Origin: Myroides sp. WP-1
Lineage (GTDB): Bacteria; Bacteroidota; Bacteroidia; Flavobacteriales; Flavobacteriaceae
NCBI RefSeq assembly: GCF_014145635.1
Contig: NZ_JACHTC010000002.1
Coordinates: 186,001 to 250,000, forward strand
Reading direction: 5' to 3'
DNA length: 64,000 bases
Shown: piece after piece, positions 55,844-62,847 of the stretch
How the letters are laid out: the number at the start of each line of letters is the position of its first letter
Numbering within the stretch: the stretch's first letter is position 1
The notes under the pieces: model-generated
Databases searched by the model: none
The model's input: the letters and a program-made list of their open reading frames with translations, nothing else
What the model was told of the DNA's origin: nothing
Position numbers and translations under genes: made by a program

Positions 55844-56371
55844 CTAGTAACGGATACTAAATAAACCTTCTGCTTTGTTTTCTAAGTTGTTGAAACGAGC
55901 TGTACATTCTTGAATCATTTTGATTGCAGCAGCTTTGTCTCCAAAACCATTTGTAGTAACTTTTTTATTCTCTAAGTCTTTGTATACTTTGAAGAAATGC
56001 TCTACTTCTTGTTTGAAGTGTTCGTTTACGTCATTGATGTCGTTTAATTTGTTCATCAATGGGTCAGATACCGGAACACAAAGAATTTTTTCATCTTGTC
56101 CTTTATCGTCAGCCATGTAGAAAATACCTACTGGTTTAACTTCTACAACCATTCCTGGAAGAGATGGTTCAGTAAACATTACTAATACATCAAGTGGATC
56201 TCCATCTAAAGCTAAAGTTTCTGGAATAAAACCATAGTCTGCTGGATATCTCATGTTTGAGTAAAGTAAACGGTCGAATCTCAAACGTTTTAAATCGAAA
56301 TCGTATTCATATTTATTTCTGCTACCTGCTGGGATCTCAACAAAGGCATCAAAAGTTTCGAATGTACTCAT
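55844..56371 (-). CDS. ppa: Inorganic pyrophosphatase, family I
   Basis: 175 residues from ATG 56371 (two codons after an upstream ATG at 56377). EIPAGSRNKYEYD, RFLY-like RLLYSNMRYPADYGFIPETL, and the catalytic acidic signature DGDPLDVLV are complete. It hydrolyses pyrophosphate from biosynthetic reactions. TATTTTTG promoter element at 56411-56418; own terminator. Confidence 0.97.
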   Translation of the reverse strand: MSTFETFDAFVEIPAGSRNKYEYDFDLKRLRFDRLLYSNMRYPADYGFIPETLALDGDPLDVLVMFTEPSLPGMVVEVKPVGIFYMADDKGQDEKILCVPVSDPLMNKLNDINDVNEHFKQEVEHFFKVYKDLENKKVTTNGFGDKAAAIKMIQECTARFNNLENKAEGLFSIRY

Positions 56372-56410
56372 ATTCATTTATTTTATAATCAAATAACTTA
56401 ATAATGGGGG

Positions 56411-56418
56411 CAAAAATA
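56411..56418 (-). promoter_or_regulatory. Promoter -7 element of ppa
   Basis: The minus strand reads TATTTTTG, about 40 nt before the ppa start. Confidence 0.55.
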
Positions 56419-56456
56419 CTTTAATTCGTGTTGTTTAGCAAGTTTTATCTTTAATA

Positions 56457-58949
56457 TTAGAAATAAATTGCAAAAGAACCTCGGATAGCAAACCTTCTTG
56501 CGTCTGGCATATCTAGATAATTTCCTCTCCAGCTTAAGTCAAGTCTAAAAACTTTAAAGATATTTCCTACGCCCACATAGTATTCGTAATAAAAATCTTC
56601 AGGCGCTTTATAAACCAATTGAGATGCATTCAAATCAATATTTTCTTGTGATATTTTTCCGTAAATACCTCTAATCCCTACAATCTCTCGTAGGTTTAAA
56701 TCTCTAAACCACGGGATTCTCGATAATAATCGACCTCCAAAATTGTGTTCTAAGTGGATCGAAGCATACTCATTGGTAACGAATTCATAGTAATTCAGGT
56801 TTGCAAAGGTATTCTCAATGTTAAACCACGATTGGTTACCTGGTACAACGCTGAGTAGACCTAGAGGTACTTCGCCAAATGTTTTTCCAGCTTCAAATGT
56901 AGTTGTGAAGGTTCCGAAACCACCCAACAGAATTGGTTTTCTAGCATAGAGCTGTAATTTGTCGTATTGGAAGTTGCTGTCAAAAGCCCCTTTAAATCCA
57001 TGACTATAGCGAAGGTATAACTTTAAGTATTTCTTGTCAATGTCATTTCGATCCACACCATAACCAATAGTTCTTTTGCCTGGAGTATAGTCAATCGCCA
57101 TTTCAATTTCTGACTGTTTCGTCTCGTTGGAAATGATGTTGCGCTCTTTATCAATATAGTAATCCAAGTTAAAGCGATCAGATGCAGGTTTTAATGTGCG
57201 ATAGCTAAAGGTCGTTAATAAACGAAGGTTTTTAACGGGCTCAATTTCCAATCCAATGGTAGATAGATTAATATCAGTCAGTTTGGAGTTGTCTCCACTA
57301 GCAAATAGTGAACTGGAAGCGAAGCTTCGTCCAAGTACATCATTTGTCTCGGTCAGGCTTACTCCAATTTGTTCTACATCTCGACGATTTCCTCCAAAAA
57401 GAATAAAACGAGAAGGACTGTGTAGCAATACTTTTCCGCTAATACCATATTTGAATTTATTGTCTTTGAAACCATAGGCACCATAACCTTCTAATCTCCA
57501 TCTATCATTCGGACCGAAGTAGGTTCTTCCTCCTGCACGCATGCGCAGCCCTTCTATATCATTGTAACCAAAGGTGGAAAAGATAGGCCCGTAGTCAAAT
57601 TTATATTTAGGTATATTGTAGTAGTTACTTGCAATAGTAGAGGTAAGGTCAAATAAAAATCTGAATTTAGGTACCGTTTTTAGAGTATCTAACATCTTGT
57701 AAATTCCAAATTCATCTTTACTCAACGGTTCGAAGCGATAAGATTGCCAAAACTCATCCGATTTTTTGTAGATCGATTCGTCGTATTTGTTTACATCTTC
57801 TCTATAAAACTCGTCTGGATGTTTAATGTTGAATTCGTGATTGCGGTATACCGTTGTTCGTTTACCGTATATTCCCTTAGATTCGTCCTTTTTAGAAAGG
57901 GCAAAATCAGACATAAAATGATCTCTAGTAAGTAAGAATACCGAGTCGTTTAAAACGTCAAACTCTTGTTCAATATAAATTTCTTTGATCCAGTTGATAT
58001 TGGCATCTCTACTGGCTTCCATATTGATTTTCTTAATAGCAAATGTCGAATCATTTACCCAAAAATCCCCTTTAAATGTAAGCTCTCCTTTTCTTCTAGG
58101 GTAATAAACAATATTATAACACCATTTGTCGTCGATGTAAGCACTATCCGCTAATACATAGTTGTATACATTGATTCCAGTTCGCGATAATGGGCTTACA
58201 AAATCTTTGTCAAAGATCTTGATATAGTTGTTGTAGATATTATATTCAGCATATAAATCTTTTACAAATTCGATAATATGTTGATTCGTGTCAAATCCAG
58301 AGTTTTTGTTACCCAGCGTTTTTTCTCTTTTTCTGTTGTTAACATTGTCACCATACACTTGAGCAATATTTTCATTAATGAAAATAGGAAGATAGGTTTT
58401 TCCTGTGATGCGATTGGTGTCTACTTGATCGAAAATAAACTCCATACCTTTGAAGAGTTTTTTCTTGCGATAAGCGCTGTCGATCGAGTTTAAGTCAAAT
58501 TCAATTTTTTCGTATTTGTCAAATTCATATTGGCTAAACATATACAACCCATTTTTTTTCTTGCGTTCCCATATCTTTCGCAAGATATCCAAGGCTGGGT
58601 TGTTCTTTTTTGATGTTTTTCCTGTGAAAATACGCACTTCTTCAAGCATGTTATCTTCTTCCAAGGTAATGCTTAAATCAAGGTTAGTACGGTTTTTTAG
58701 TGGAACATAAGCGGTCTTATATCCAACGAAAGAAACGACTAAAGTGTCGTAGTTATTTTCAGTTTCCAGATAGAACTTTCCAAGTTCATTTGCAACTACT
58801 CCTTGCGTAGAGTTTTTGAAATATACGCTAGCATACGATACTTCTACATTGCTCGTGTCTTTAATTTTACCACTTACCTTTGTTTGTGTAAAGCCTTGAA
58901 AATGAGCTAATAAAATAAAGGTTAGGTAAAATAATATCTTTTTCTTCAT
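56457..58949 (-). CDS. DUF5686 outer-membrane protein with carboxypeptidase-regulatory-like domain
   Basis: 830 residues from ATG 58949. A signal peptide (LTFILLAHFQGFTQ) is followed by a CarboxypepD_reg-like domain (VSGKIKDTSNVEVSYASVYF, about 20-105), a middle region starting ALDILRKIWERKKKNGLYMFSQYEFDKYEKIEF (typical of DUF5686), and a C-terminal beta-barrel (LLTTFSYRTLKP, FRLDLSWRGNYLDMP). The protein family is widespread in Bacteroidota outer membranes without a fixed role. Single gene, about 80 bp upstream of ppa. Confidence 0.9.
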   Translation of the reverse strand: MKKKILFYLTFILLAHFQGFTQTKVSGKIKDTSNVEVSYASVYFKNSTQGVVANELGKFYLETENNYDTLVVSFVGYKTAYVPLKNRTNLDLSITLEEDNMLEEVRIFTGKTSKKNNPALDILRKIWERKKKNGLYMFSQYEFDKYEKIEFDLNSIDSAYRKKKLFKGMEFIFDQVDTNRITGKTYLPIFINENIAQVYGDNVNNRKREKTLGNKNSGFDTNQHIIEFVKDLYAEYNIYNNYIKIFDKDFVSPLSRTGINVYNYVLADSAYIDDKWCYNIVYYPRRKGELTFKGDFWVNDSTFAIKKINMEASRDANINWIKEIYIEQEFDVLNDSVFLLTRDHFMSDFALSKKDESKGIYGKRTTVYRNHEFNIKHPDEFYREDVNKYDESIYKKSDEFWQSYRFEPLSKDEFGIYKMLDTLKTVPKFRFLFDLTSTIASNYYNIPKYKFDYGPIFSTFGYNDIEGLRMRAGGRTYFGPNDRWRLEGYGAYGFKDNKFKYGISGKVLLHSPSRFILFGGNRRDVEQIGVSLTETNDVLGRSFASSSLFASGDNSKLTDINLSTIGLEIEPVKNLRLLTTFSYRTLKPASDRFNLDYYIDKERNIISNETKQSEIEMAIDYTPGKRTIGYGVDRNDIDKKYLKLYLRYSHGFKGAFDSNFQYDKLQLYARKPILLGGFGTFTTTFEAGKTFGEVPLGLLSVVPGNQSWFNIENTFANLNYYEFVTNEYASIHLEHNFGGRLLSRIPWFRDLNLREIVGIRGIYGKISQENIDLNASQLVYKAPEDFYYEYYVGVGNIFKVFRLDLSWRGNYLDMPDARRFAIRGSFAIYF

Positions 58950-58974
58950 AGTCAATAGTGGAGTAAATAAAAAA

Positions 58975-59002
58975 ACTCCATCTTACCAAGATAAGATGGA
59001 GT
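58975..59002 (-). terminator. Terminator of pdhB
   Basis: ACTCCATCTTA pairs with TAAGATGGAGT over 11 bp, followed on minus by TTTTTT, 36 nt after the pdhB stop. Confidence 0.87.
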
Positions 59003-59038
59003 AATTCAAATATACAATTTTTTTTTACTTAAAAAAGT

Positions 59039-60016
59039 TTATCTGTATAGTACTTTTTTCACTGCTTTGATTACATCATTAGCATTAGGCAACCATTGCT
59101 CTAATAATACTGGTGAATAAGGAGCAGGAGTATCAGCTGTTGTAATTCTTTGGATAGGAGCATCTAAGTGATCAAATGCTTGTTCTTGAACCAAGTAAGT
59201 GATTTCTGAAGAAATACTTCCAAACGGCCAAGCCTCTTCTAAAATAACCAAACGATTTGTTTTCTTTACTGAAGTTAAGATAGCCTCTTGATCTAATGGA
59301 CGTACTGTACGTAAATCAATTACTTCACATGAGATACCTTCTTGTGCTAATTCTTCAGCTGCTTTTAATGCTTCTTTGATGATTTTACCAAAAGAAACAA
59401 TCGTCACGTCTTTTCCTTCTCTTTTAATATCAGCAACACCTAATGGAATTGTGTATTCTCCTTCAGGTACTTCGCCTTTATCTCCATACATTTGCTCAGA
59501 TTCCATGAAAATTACTGGATCATTGTCGCGAATTGCTGATTTTAATAACCCTTTAGCATCATATGGTGTTGAAGGTACTACAACTTTTAATCCAGGTACA
59601 TTGGCATACCAGTTTTCAAAAGCTTGTGAGTGTGTTGCACCTAATTGTCCTGCAGAAGCTGTTGGTCCACGAAATACAATTGGAATGTTGAATTGACCAC
59701 CTGACATTTGACGCATTTTAGCTGCGTTGTTTATGATTTGGTCGATTCCTACTAAAGAGAAGTTGAATGTCATAAATTCAACAATTGGGCGGTTACCATT
59801 CATCGCTGAACCAACACCAATTCCTGCAAAACCAAGTTCTGCAATTGGAGCGTCAATTACGCGTTTAGGACCGAATTCGTCCAACATACCTTTTGAAGCT
59901 TTATATGCACCATTATATTCTGCTACTTCTTCTCCAATTAAATATATTGTTTCATCGTGGCGCATTTCTTCGCTCATGGCTTCACATACGGCCTCTCTAA
60001 ATTGAATCGTTCTCAT
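59039..60016 (-). CDS. pdhB: Pyruvate dehydrogenase E1 component, beta subunit
   Basis: 325 residues. GEEVAEYNGAYKASKGMLDEFGPKRVIDAPIAELGFAGIG carries the catalytic-region Glu and the E1-beta signature; VEFMTFNFSLVGIDQI, GPTASAGQLGATHSQAFE and LEEAWPFGSISSEI follow. With the alpha subunit (elsewhere) it decarboxylates pyruvate using thiamine diphosphate and feeds acetyl-CoA formation. TATTTTTG promoter at 60051-60058. Confidence 0.95.
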   Translation of the reverse strand: MRTIQFREAVCEAMSEEMRHDETIYLIGEEVAEYNGAYKASKGMLDEFGPKRVIDAPIAELGFAGIGVGSAMNGNRPIVEFMTFNFSLVGIDQIINNAAKMRQMSGGQFNIPIVFRGPTASAGQLGATHSQAFENWYANVPGLKVVVPSTPYDAKGLLKSAIRDNDPVIFMESEQMYGDKGEVPEGEYTIPLGVADIKREGKDVTIVSFGKIIKEALKAAEELAQEGISCEVIDLRTVRPLDQEAILTSVKKTNRLVILEEAWPFGSISSEITYLVQEQAFDHLDAPIQRITTADTPAPYSPVLLEQWLPNANDVIKAVKKVLYR

Positions 60017-60050
60017 AAGTTCTTATTTTCCGTAAATTATTCAATAGGAG

Positions 60051-60058
60051 CAAAAATA
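60051..60058 (-). promoter_or_regulatory. Promoter -7 element of pdhB
   Basis: The minus strand reads TATTTTTG, 34 nt before the pdhB ATG. Confidence 0.55.
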
Positions 60059-60105
60059 GGAAAAATATCATTATCTCGCTTATGTTGTTTGGGGTTTTGT
60101 TTTTT

Positions 60106-60216
60106 TTAACGAGTAGAAGTCTTGTGATTTATTTTATTTGCATCTAATACGTCAATAACCATTAAGTCCTGTGTGTTTTTATTAGAAAACCAAACAACTC
60201 GGTTGCCTTGTGCCCA
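60106..60216 (-). pseudogene. Probable relic of a gene 3' end
   Basis: The minus strand encodes 36 protein-like codons beginning WAQGNRVVWFSNKNTQDL and ending in TAA, but with no start codon. The same frame upstream meets TGA immediately and TAA nine codons earlier. The composition looks like a real protein end, but the length is near what chance gives in AT-rich DNA. No family recognised. Confidence 0.3.
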
Positions 60217-60451
60217 TCATGCGAAGTTGCCAATTTTCGATTAAACCTTGACACTGAGTGCAAAAGATTGTAAAGACGAGAATTTTTTTGTTTTTATTGA
60301 TGTATTTATGAAATAACATGGTTATGTGTGGTCTGTTTGGGGAAAAAATACACAAAGTGATGTACTTTTTCTGATTTGATTAAAAAATTTGTAATTTTTC
60401 TGTAGAGTTGTTTTATTTGCTTTCTGAAAACATTAATAAAAACCACAAAGT

Positions 60452-60820
60452 ATGTTAAGAAAAGCAAAAGTTGTACTAGTATGTGCAATGGTATCCATGG
60501 GAATTTTTTCATGTAGTAGTGATGATAGTTCATCAAGCAGTGAAGCATATGAAATTGTAGCTAAGACATCTGATAATGCGGTAATAAACAATATCGTAGT
60601 GGTGGAAGATGGGGCTACAGAGTCAATTGCTGACTTAGGTAAAAAAGAATGGTCTAAATCTTTTTCTGGAAAGAAAGTTGTTGCTGTTTCTGTAACTGGA
60701 GGAACAATTGATAATGATGATCAATCAGGAGTATTGACGTTAGAAGTTGTTAAAGAAGGAAAAGTTGTGAAAACTTCTAAAGCTAACGGAAATATCTTGG
60801 TAGCAACGATTTCAATGTAA
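60452..60820 (+). CDS. Lipoprotein with MmpS-like pattern, copy 1
   Basis: 122 residues. Signal peptide ends GIFSC (Cys21 lipidated), then a Ser-rich linker (SSDDSSSSSE). The mature domain reads YEIVAKTSDNAVINNIVVVEDG, then KEWSKSFSG, a strand region and LTLEVVKEGKVVKTSKANGN. That order (Y-V/A-T..N..., W-S-K-F, then a dG-k-V strand and final G) is the pattern of small MmpS-type beta-sandwich domains. MmpS proteins assist mycobacterial RND transporters; no such transporter is near here, so function is open. The next gene is a paralogue. Confidence 0.75.
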   Translation: MLRKAKVVLVCAMVSMGIFSCSSDDSSSSSEAYEIVAKTSDNAVINNIVVVEDGATESIADLGKKEWSKSFSGKKVVAVSVTGGTIDNDDQSGVLTLEVVKEGKVVKTSKANGNILVATISM

Positions 60821-60861
60821 TTGATTTTTTTGAAATTTAACGTGTAGTATAAGCACGATAG

Positions 60862-60894
60862 AAAAGAGTTCAGCGCAGCTGAACTCTTTTTTTT
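60862..60894 (+). terminator. Terminator of the first MmpS-like gene
   Basis: AAAAGAGTTCAGC pairs with GCTGAACTCTTTT around GCA, followed by four or more T. Confidence 0.88.
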
Positions 60895-61072
60895 GTTCTT
60901 TATTTTCTAGTGCAAGCAGTTTAACGATGCGATTCAAGCAATACTTTCAGATTTCAATTAGAGAAGGGTAATTACTGATAAAATTAATGAACAAAAAGCA
61001 ATTTGGTTTTTTTTTTGCTGTTTAGTTTTCAAGTGGACTTTGAACAAGCAAAGTCAAGTATTAACTACAAAA

Positions 61073-61456
61073 ATGAGAATTATGGTAAAAAAAATGAAGA
61101 GGGCTTTGTGGGGGAGCTTATTGATTGCTCTAGGCGTGATCGTCTACAATCAACAAATGTATGCGGGACAAGAAGAAGTTCGTTACGATGTCGTTGCTAG
61201 AACTTCGTCAAATGCTAAAATAATAAGTATTGTGGTCAAAGAAGGAGATCAAGAAGAGGTTGTTGTTGATTATGATGAAACTGCGTGGAATCGAACGTTT
61301 ACAGGGAGACTTCCCGTGGTAGTTAAAATTAAAGGACGAGCATTACAAGGCAATGATAGTTCGTCAAAATTGACTGTCCAAGTGTTTAAAAATAATGAAC
61401 TCTATAGAAATTCAATTGCAGAAGGAGCAAATTTAGAAGTGAATCTCGCATTCTAA
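61073..61456 (+). CDS. Exported paralogue of the MmpS-like lipoprotein, copy 2
   Basis: 127 residues from ATG 61073 (61082 is also possible; an in-frame TTG at 61040 is less likely). A hydrophobic signal or anchor (LWGSLLIALGVIVYN) replaces the lipobox of copy 1. The mature part aligns with copy 1: YDVVARTSSNAKIISIVVKEGD, TAWNRTFTG, LTVQVFKNNELYRNS, ending EGANLEVNLAF. A tandem duplication with diverged export signals, separated by a terminator, so the copies are independently transcribed. Function unknown. Confidence 0.72.
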   Translation: MRIMVKKMKRALWGSLLIALGVIVYNQQMYAGQEEVRYDVVARTSSNAKIISIVVKEGDQEEVVVDYDETAWNRTFTGRLPVVVKIKGRALQGNDSSSKLTVQVFKNNELYRNSIAEGANLEVNLAF

Positions 61457-61477
61457 AGGAAATAGAGAGAAAAATGA

Positions 61478-61515
61478 ATGTGTTTAGCTGTAAAACTGAA
61501 CACATTTTTTTTTGA
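61478..61515 (+). terminator. Terminator of the second MmpS-like gene
   Basis: AATGTGTT-AG pairs with CT-AACACATT with one mismatch, followed by eight or more T. Confidence 0.8.
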
Positions 61516-61640
61516 ATAACAATGGATTCTTCTGTAAATAGAAATTACAAACTTTTTAATTTTTTGTTATTTATTTTTTGTTTAAAAATCAAATATAATT
61601 ATATTTTTTCGTTATTAATTCAATTGTTTTCTGGTTTTTT

Positions 61641-61664
61641 TACCATATTTTATAAAATATGGTA
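61641..61664. promoter_or_regulatory. Perfect 24-bp palindrome, candidate operator
   Basis: TACCATATTTTA (61641-61652) is immediately followed by its exact reverse complement (61653-61664). It lies in the gap before the ATP-grasp gene. With no loop, it is a poor terminator but a normal dimeric repressor or activator site. Its right half overlaps a 12-mer that recurs at the ATP-grasp start codon. Confidence 0.55.
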
Positions 61665-61667
61665 TGT
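61656..61667 (+). repeat. 12-mer AATATGGTATGT, first copy
   Basis: Right half of the palindrome plus four bases; recurs exactly at 61874-61885. Confidence 0.5.
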
Positions 61668-61873
61668 TTTGTGTATTTTATTTTAGAGCAATTTCTTGTT
61701 TGCTATGATTTGTGATTAGAATATCAAGAGTTATGACATGATTTTCGAGTACAGCTACTCTTTTACATATAGATATACAATCTATCTTACTAGGAGTTGA
61801 ATTCTAGAAAATCTGTAAAATAAGATGCTTTGCCGTGAGTATATAAATAATGTAATTGACAAAAATTAAATAT

Positions 61874-61885
61874 AATATGGTATGT
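61874..61885 (+). repeat. 12-mer AATATGGTATGT, second copy, covering the ATP-grasp start codon
   Basis: Same 12 bases, 218 bp downstream of the first copy. The ATG at 61882 lies within it. Confidence 0.5.
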
Positions 61886-62820
61886 GTGTAAGGAATAATG
61901 ATTTAGTCGTGATTTTAGGAAATCACGAAAATAATGAGTTTTATGTGAGTATTAGTATACTATTAAAAAAAATTGGTTTAAAGACTCAAATGTTAGTATT
62001 AGATGTTAACAATCTTTTTTTTTCAAAGTTGCTTGAACTCAAACCTTTGATTGTGCTTTTTACGCCATCCGATTTTTCAAAAATACAAAATGTATATAAT
62101 GAATTTGGAATTATTCAAGGATTTTTAGAATGTCATAATATAAAGTATTCTGGATCGGGATCTATCGCTTCTATTTTGGGATCAAGTAAATATTTGTCTA
62201 AAGTATTGTTTAGATCTCTAGGGTTAAAAACCCCTAAGTGCATATTTGTTAGAAAAAATCAAGTGCCACCTAAATATTATAAAGTAGTAGAAGAGTTAGG
62301 TAAGAATATTATAATTAAACCAAACAGTTTAGGCGATTCAGTAGGTGTTAGTATTATTAGGGATGAATTTGATTATCTCTTATGTATTGATGTACTTAAA
62401 CAAAAGTATAATGGTGATTTTCTTTTAGAAGAATTGATAGATAACAATAAAATAGAGTATACCACTGGTATTTTTGAACGTAAAAATGAAGTAATTCAAT
62501 TACCCATTTGTAAAACAACCACATTCACCGATTTTTTCTCCTATGAATCAAAAAAAATAGGTTTAAATAAAAAGGAATTTATTTCGCATGATGATGAAGA
62601 TATCCATAAAGAGATGCAACGTATTGCATATTTATTGCATAAAGAATTTAATTGTAAAAATTTTTCGCGTACAGATTTTTTGGTTGATAAAGAACGCAAT
62701 ATTTATGTTTTAGAAATTAATTTATTACCTGGCTTACAACCAAATTCTATTTTTCCTCAATTATGTGAAAAGGAAAAAATTTCTTATGACGAAATTCTGT
62801 TTTCTCTAGTTGAGGTGTAG
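61882..62820 (+). CDS. D-Ala-D-Ala-ligase-like ATP-grasp enzyme
   Basis: 312 residues. The D-alanine-D-alanine ligase order is present: YSGSGSIASILGSSKYLSKVLFRSLGLKTPKC, KPNSLGDSVGVSII (ATP-grasp glycine loop), EELIDNNKIEYTTGI, and SRTDFLVDKERNIYVLEINLLPGLQPNS, where the usual N-T-S-P-G-M is N-L-L-P-G-L. At the N-terminus, the canonical Glu/Ser substrate motif (GGxSxEhexS) is altered to LGNHENNEFYVS. It probably joins a carboxylate and an amine using ATP, but not necessarily two D-Ala. It is followed after 27 bp by an SHMT homologue, which suggests a small pathway. Confidence 0.85.
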   Translation: MCVRNNDLVVILGNHENNEFYVSISILLKKIGLKTQMLVLDVNNLFFSKLLELKPLIVLFTPSDFSKIQNVYNEFGIIQGFLECHNIKYSGSGSIASILGSSKYLSKVLFRSLGLKTPKCIFVRKNQVPPKYYKVVEELGKNIIIKPNSLGDSVGVSIIRDEFDYLLCIDVLKQKYNGDFLLEELIDNNKIEYTTGIFERKNEVIQLPICKTTTFTDFFSYESKKIGLNKKEFISHDDEDIHKEMQRIAYLLHKEFNCKNFSRTDFLVDKERNIYVLEINLLPGLQPNSIFPQLCEKEKISYDEILFSLVEV

Positions 62821-62847
62821 GATATAAACAATTTAACACATAAAGAT

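Larger units (their letters stand above)
60017..60451. other. Gap of about 435 bp with a probable gene relic
   Basis: Between pdhB and the first MmpS-like lipoprotein. It contains the pdhB promoter and a protein-like fragment at 60106-60216 (minus); the rest is AT-rich and shows nothing else. Confidence 0.5.
61457..61881. other. Very AT-rich gap of about 425 bp upstream of the ATP-grasp gene
   Basis: It holds the second MmpS-like gene's terminator (61478-61515), a perfect 24-bp palindrome (61641-61664) and a repeated 12-mer. No TAnnTTTG promoter matches exactly, and no ORF looks protein-like. Confidence 0.6.

Noticed and set aside
60306..60548. An 80-codon minus-strand ORF
   Set aside because: It overlaps the clear lipoprotein start on plus and has a His/Phe/Leu-rich composition with no family resemblance.
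61040..61072. Earlier TTG start for the second MmpS-like gene
   Set aside because: It would add a polar stretch before the hydrophobic export segment; ATG 61073 or 61082 is more natural.
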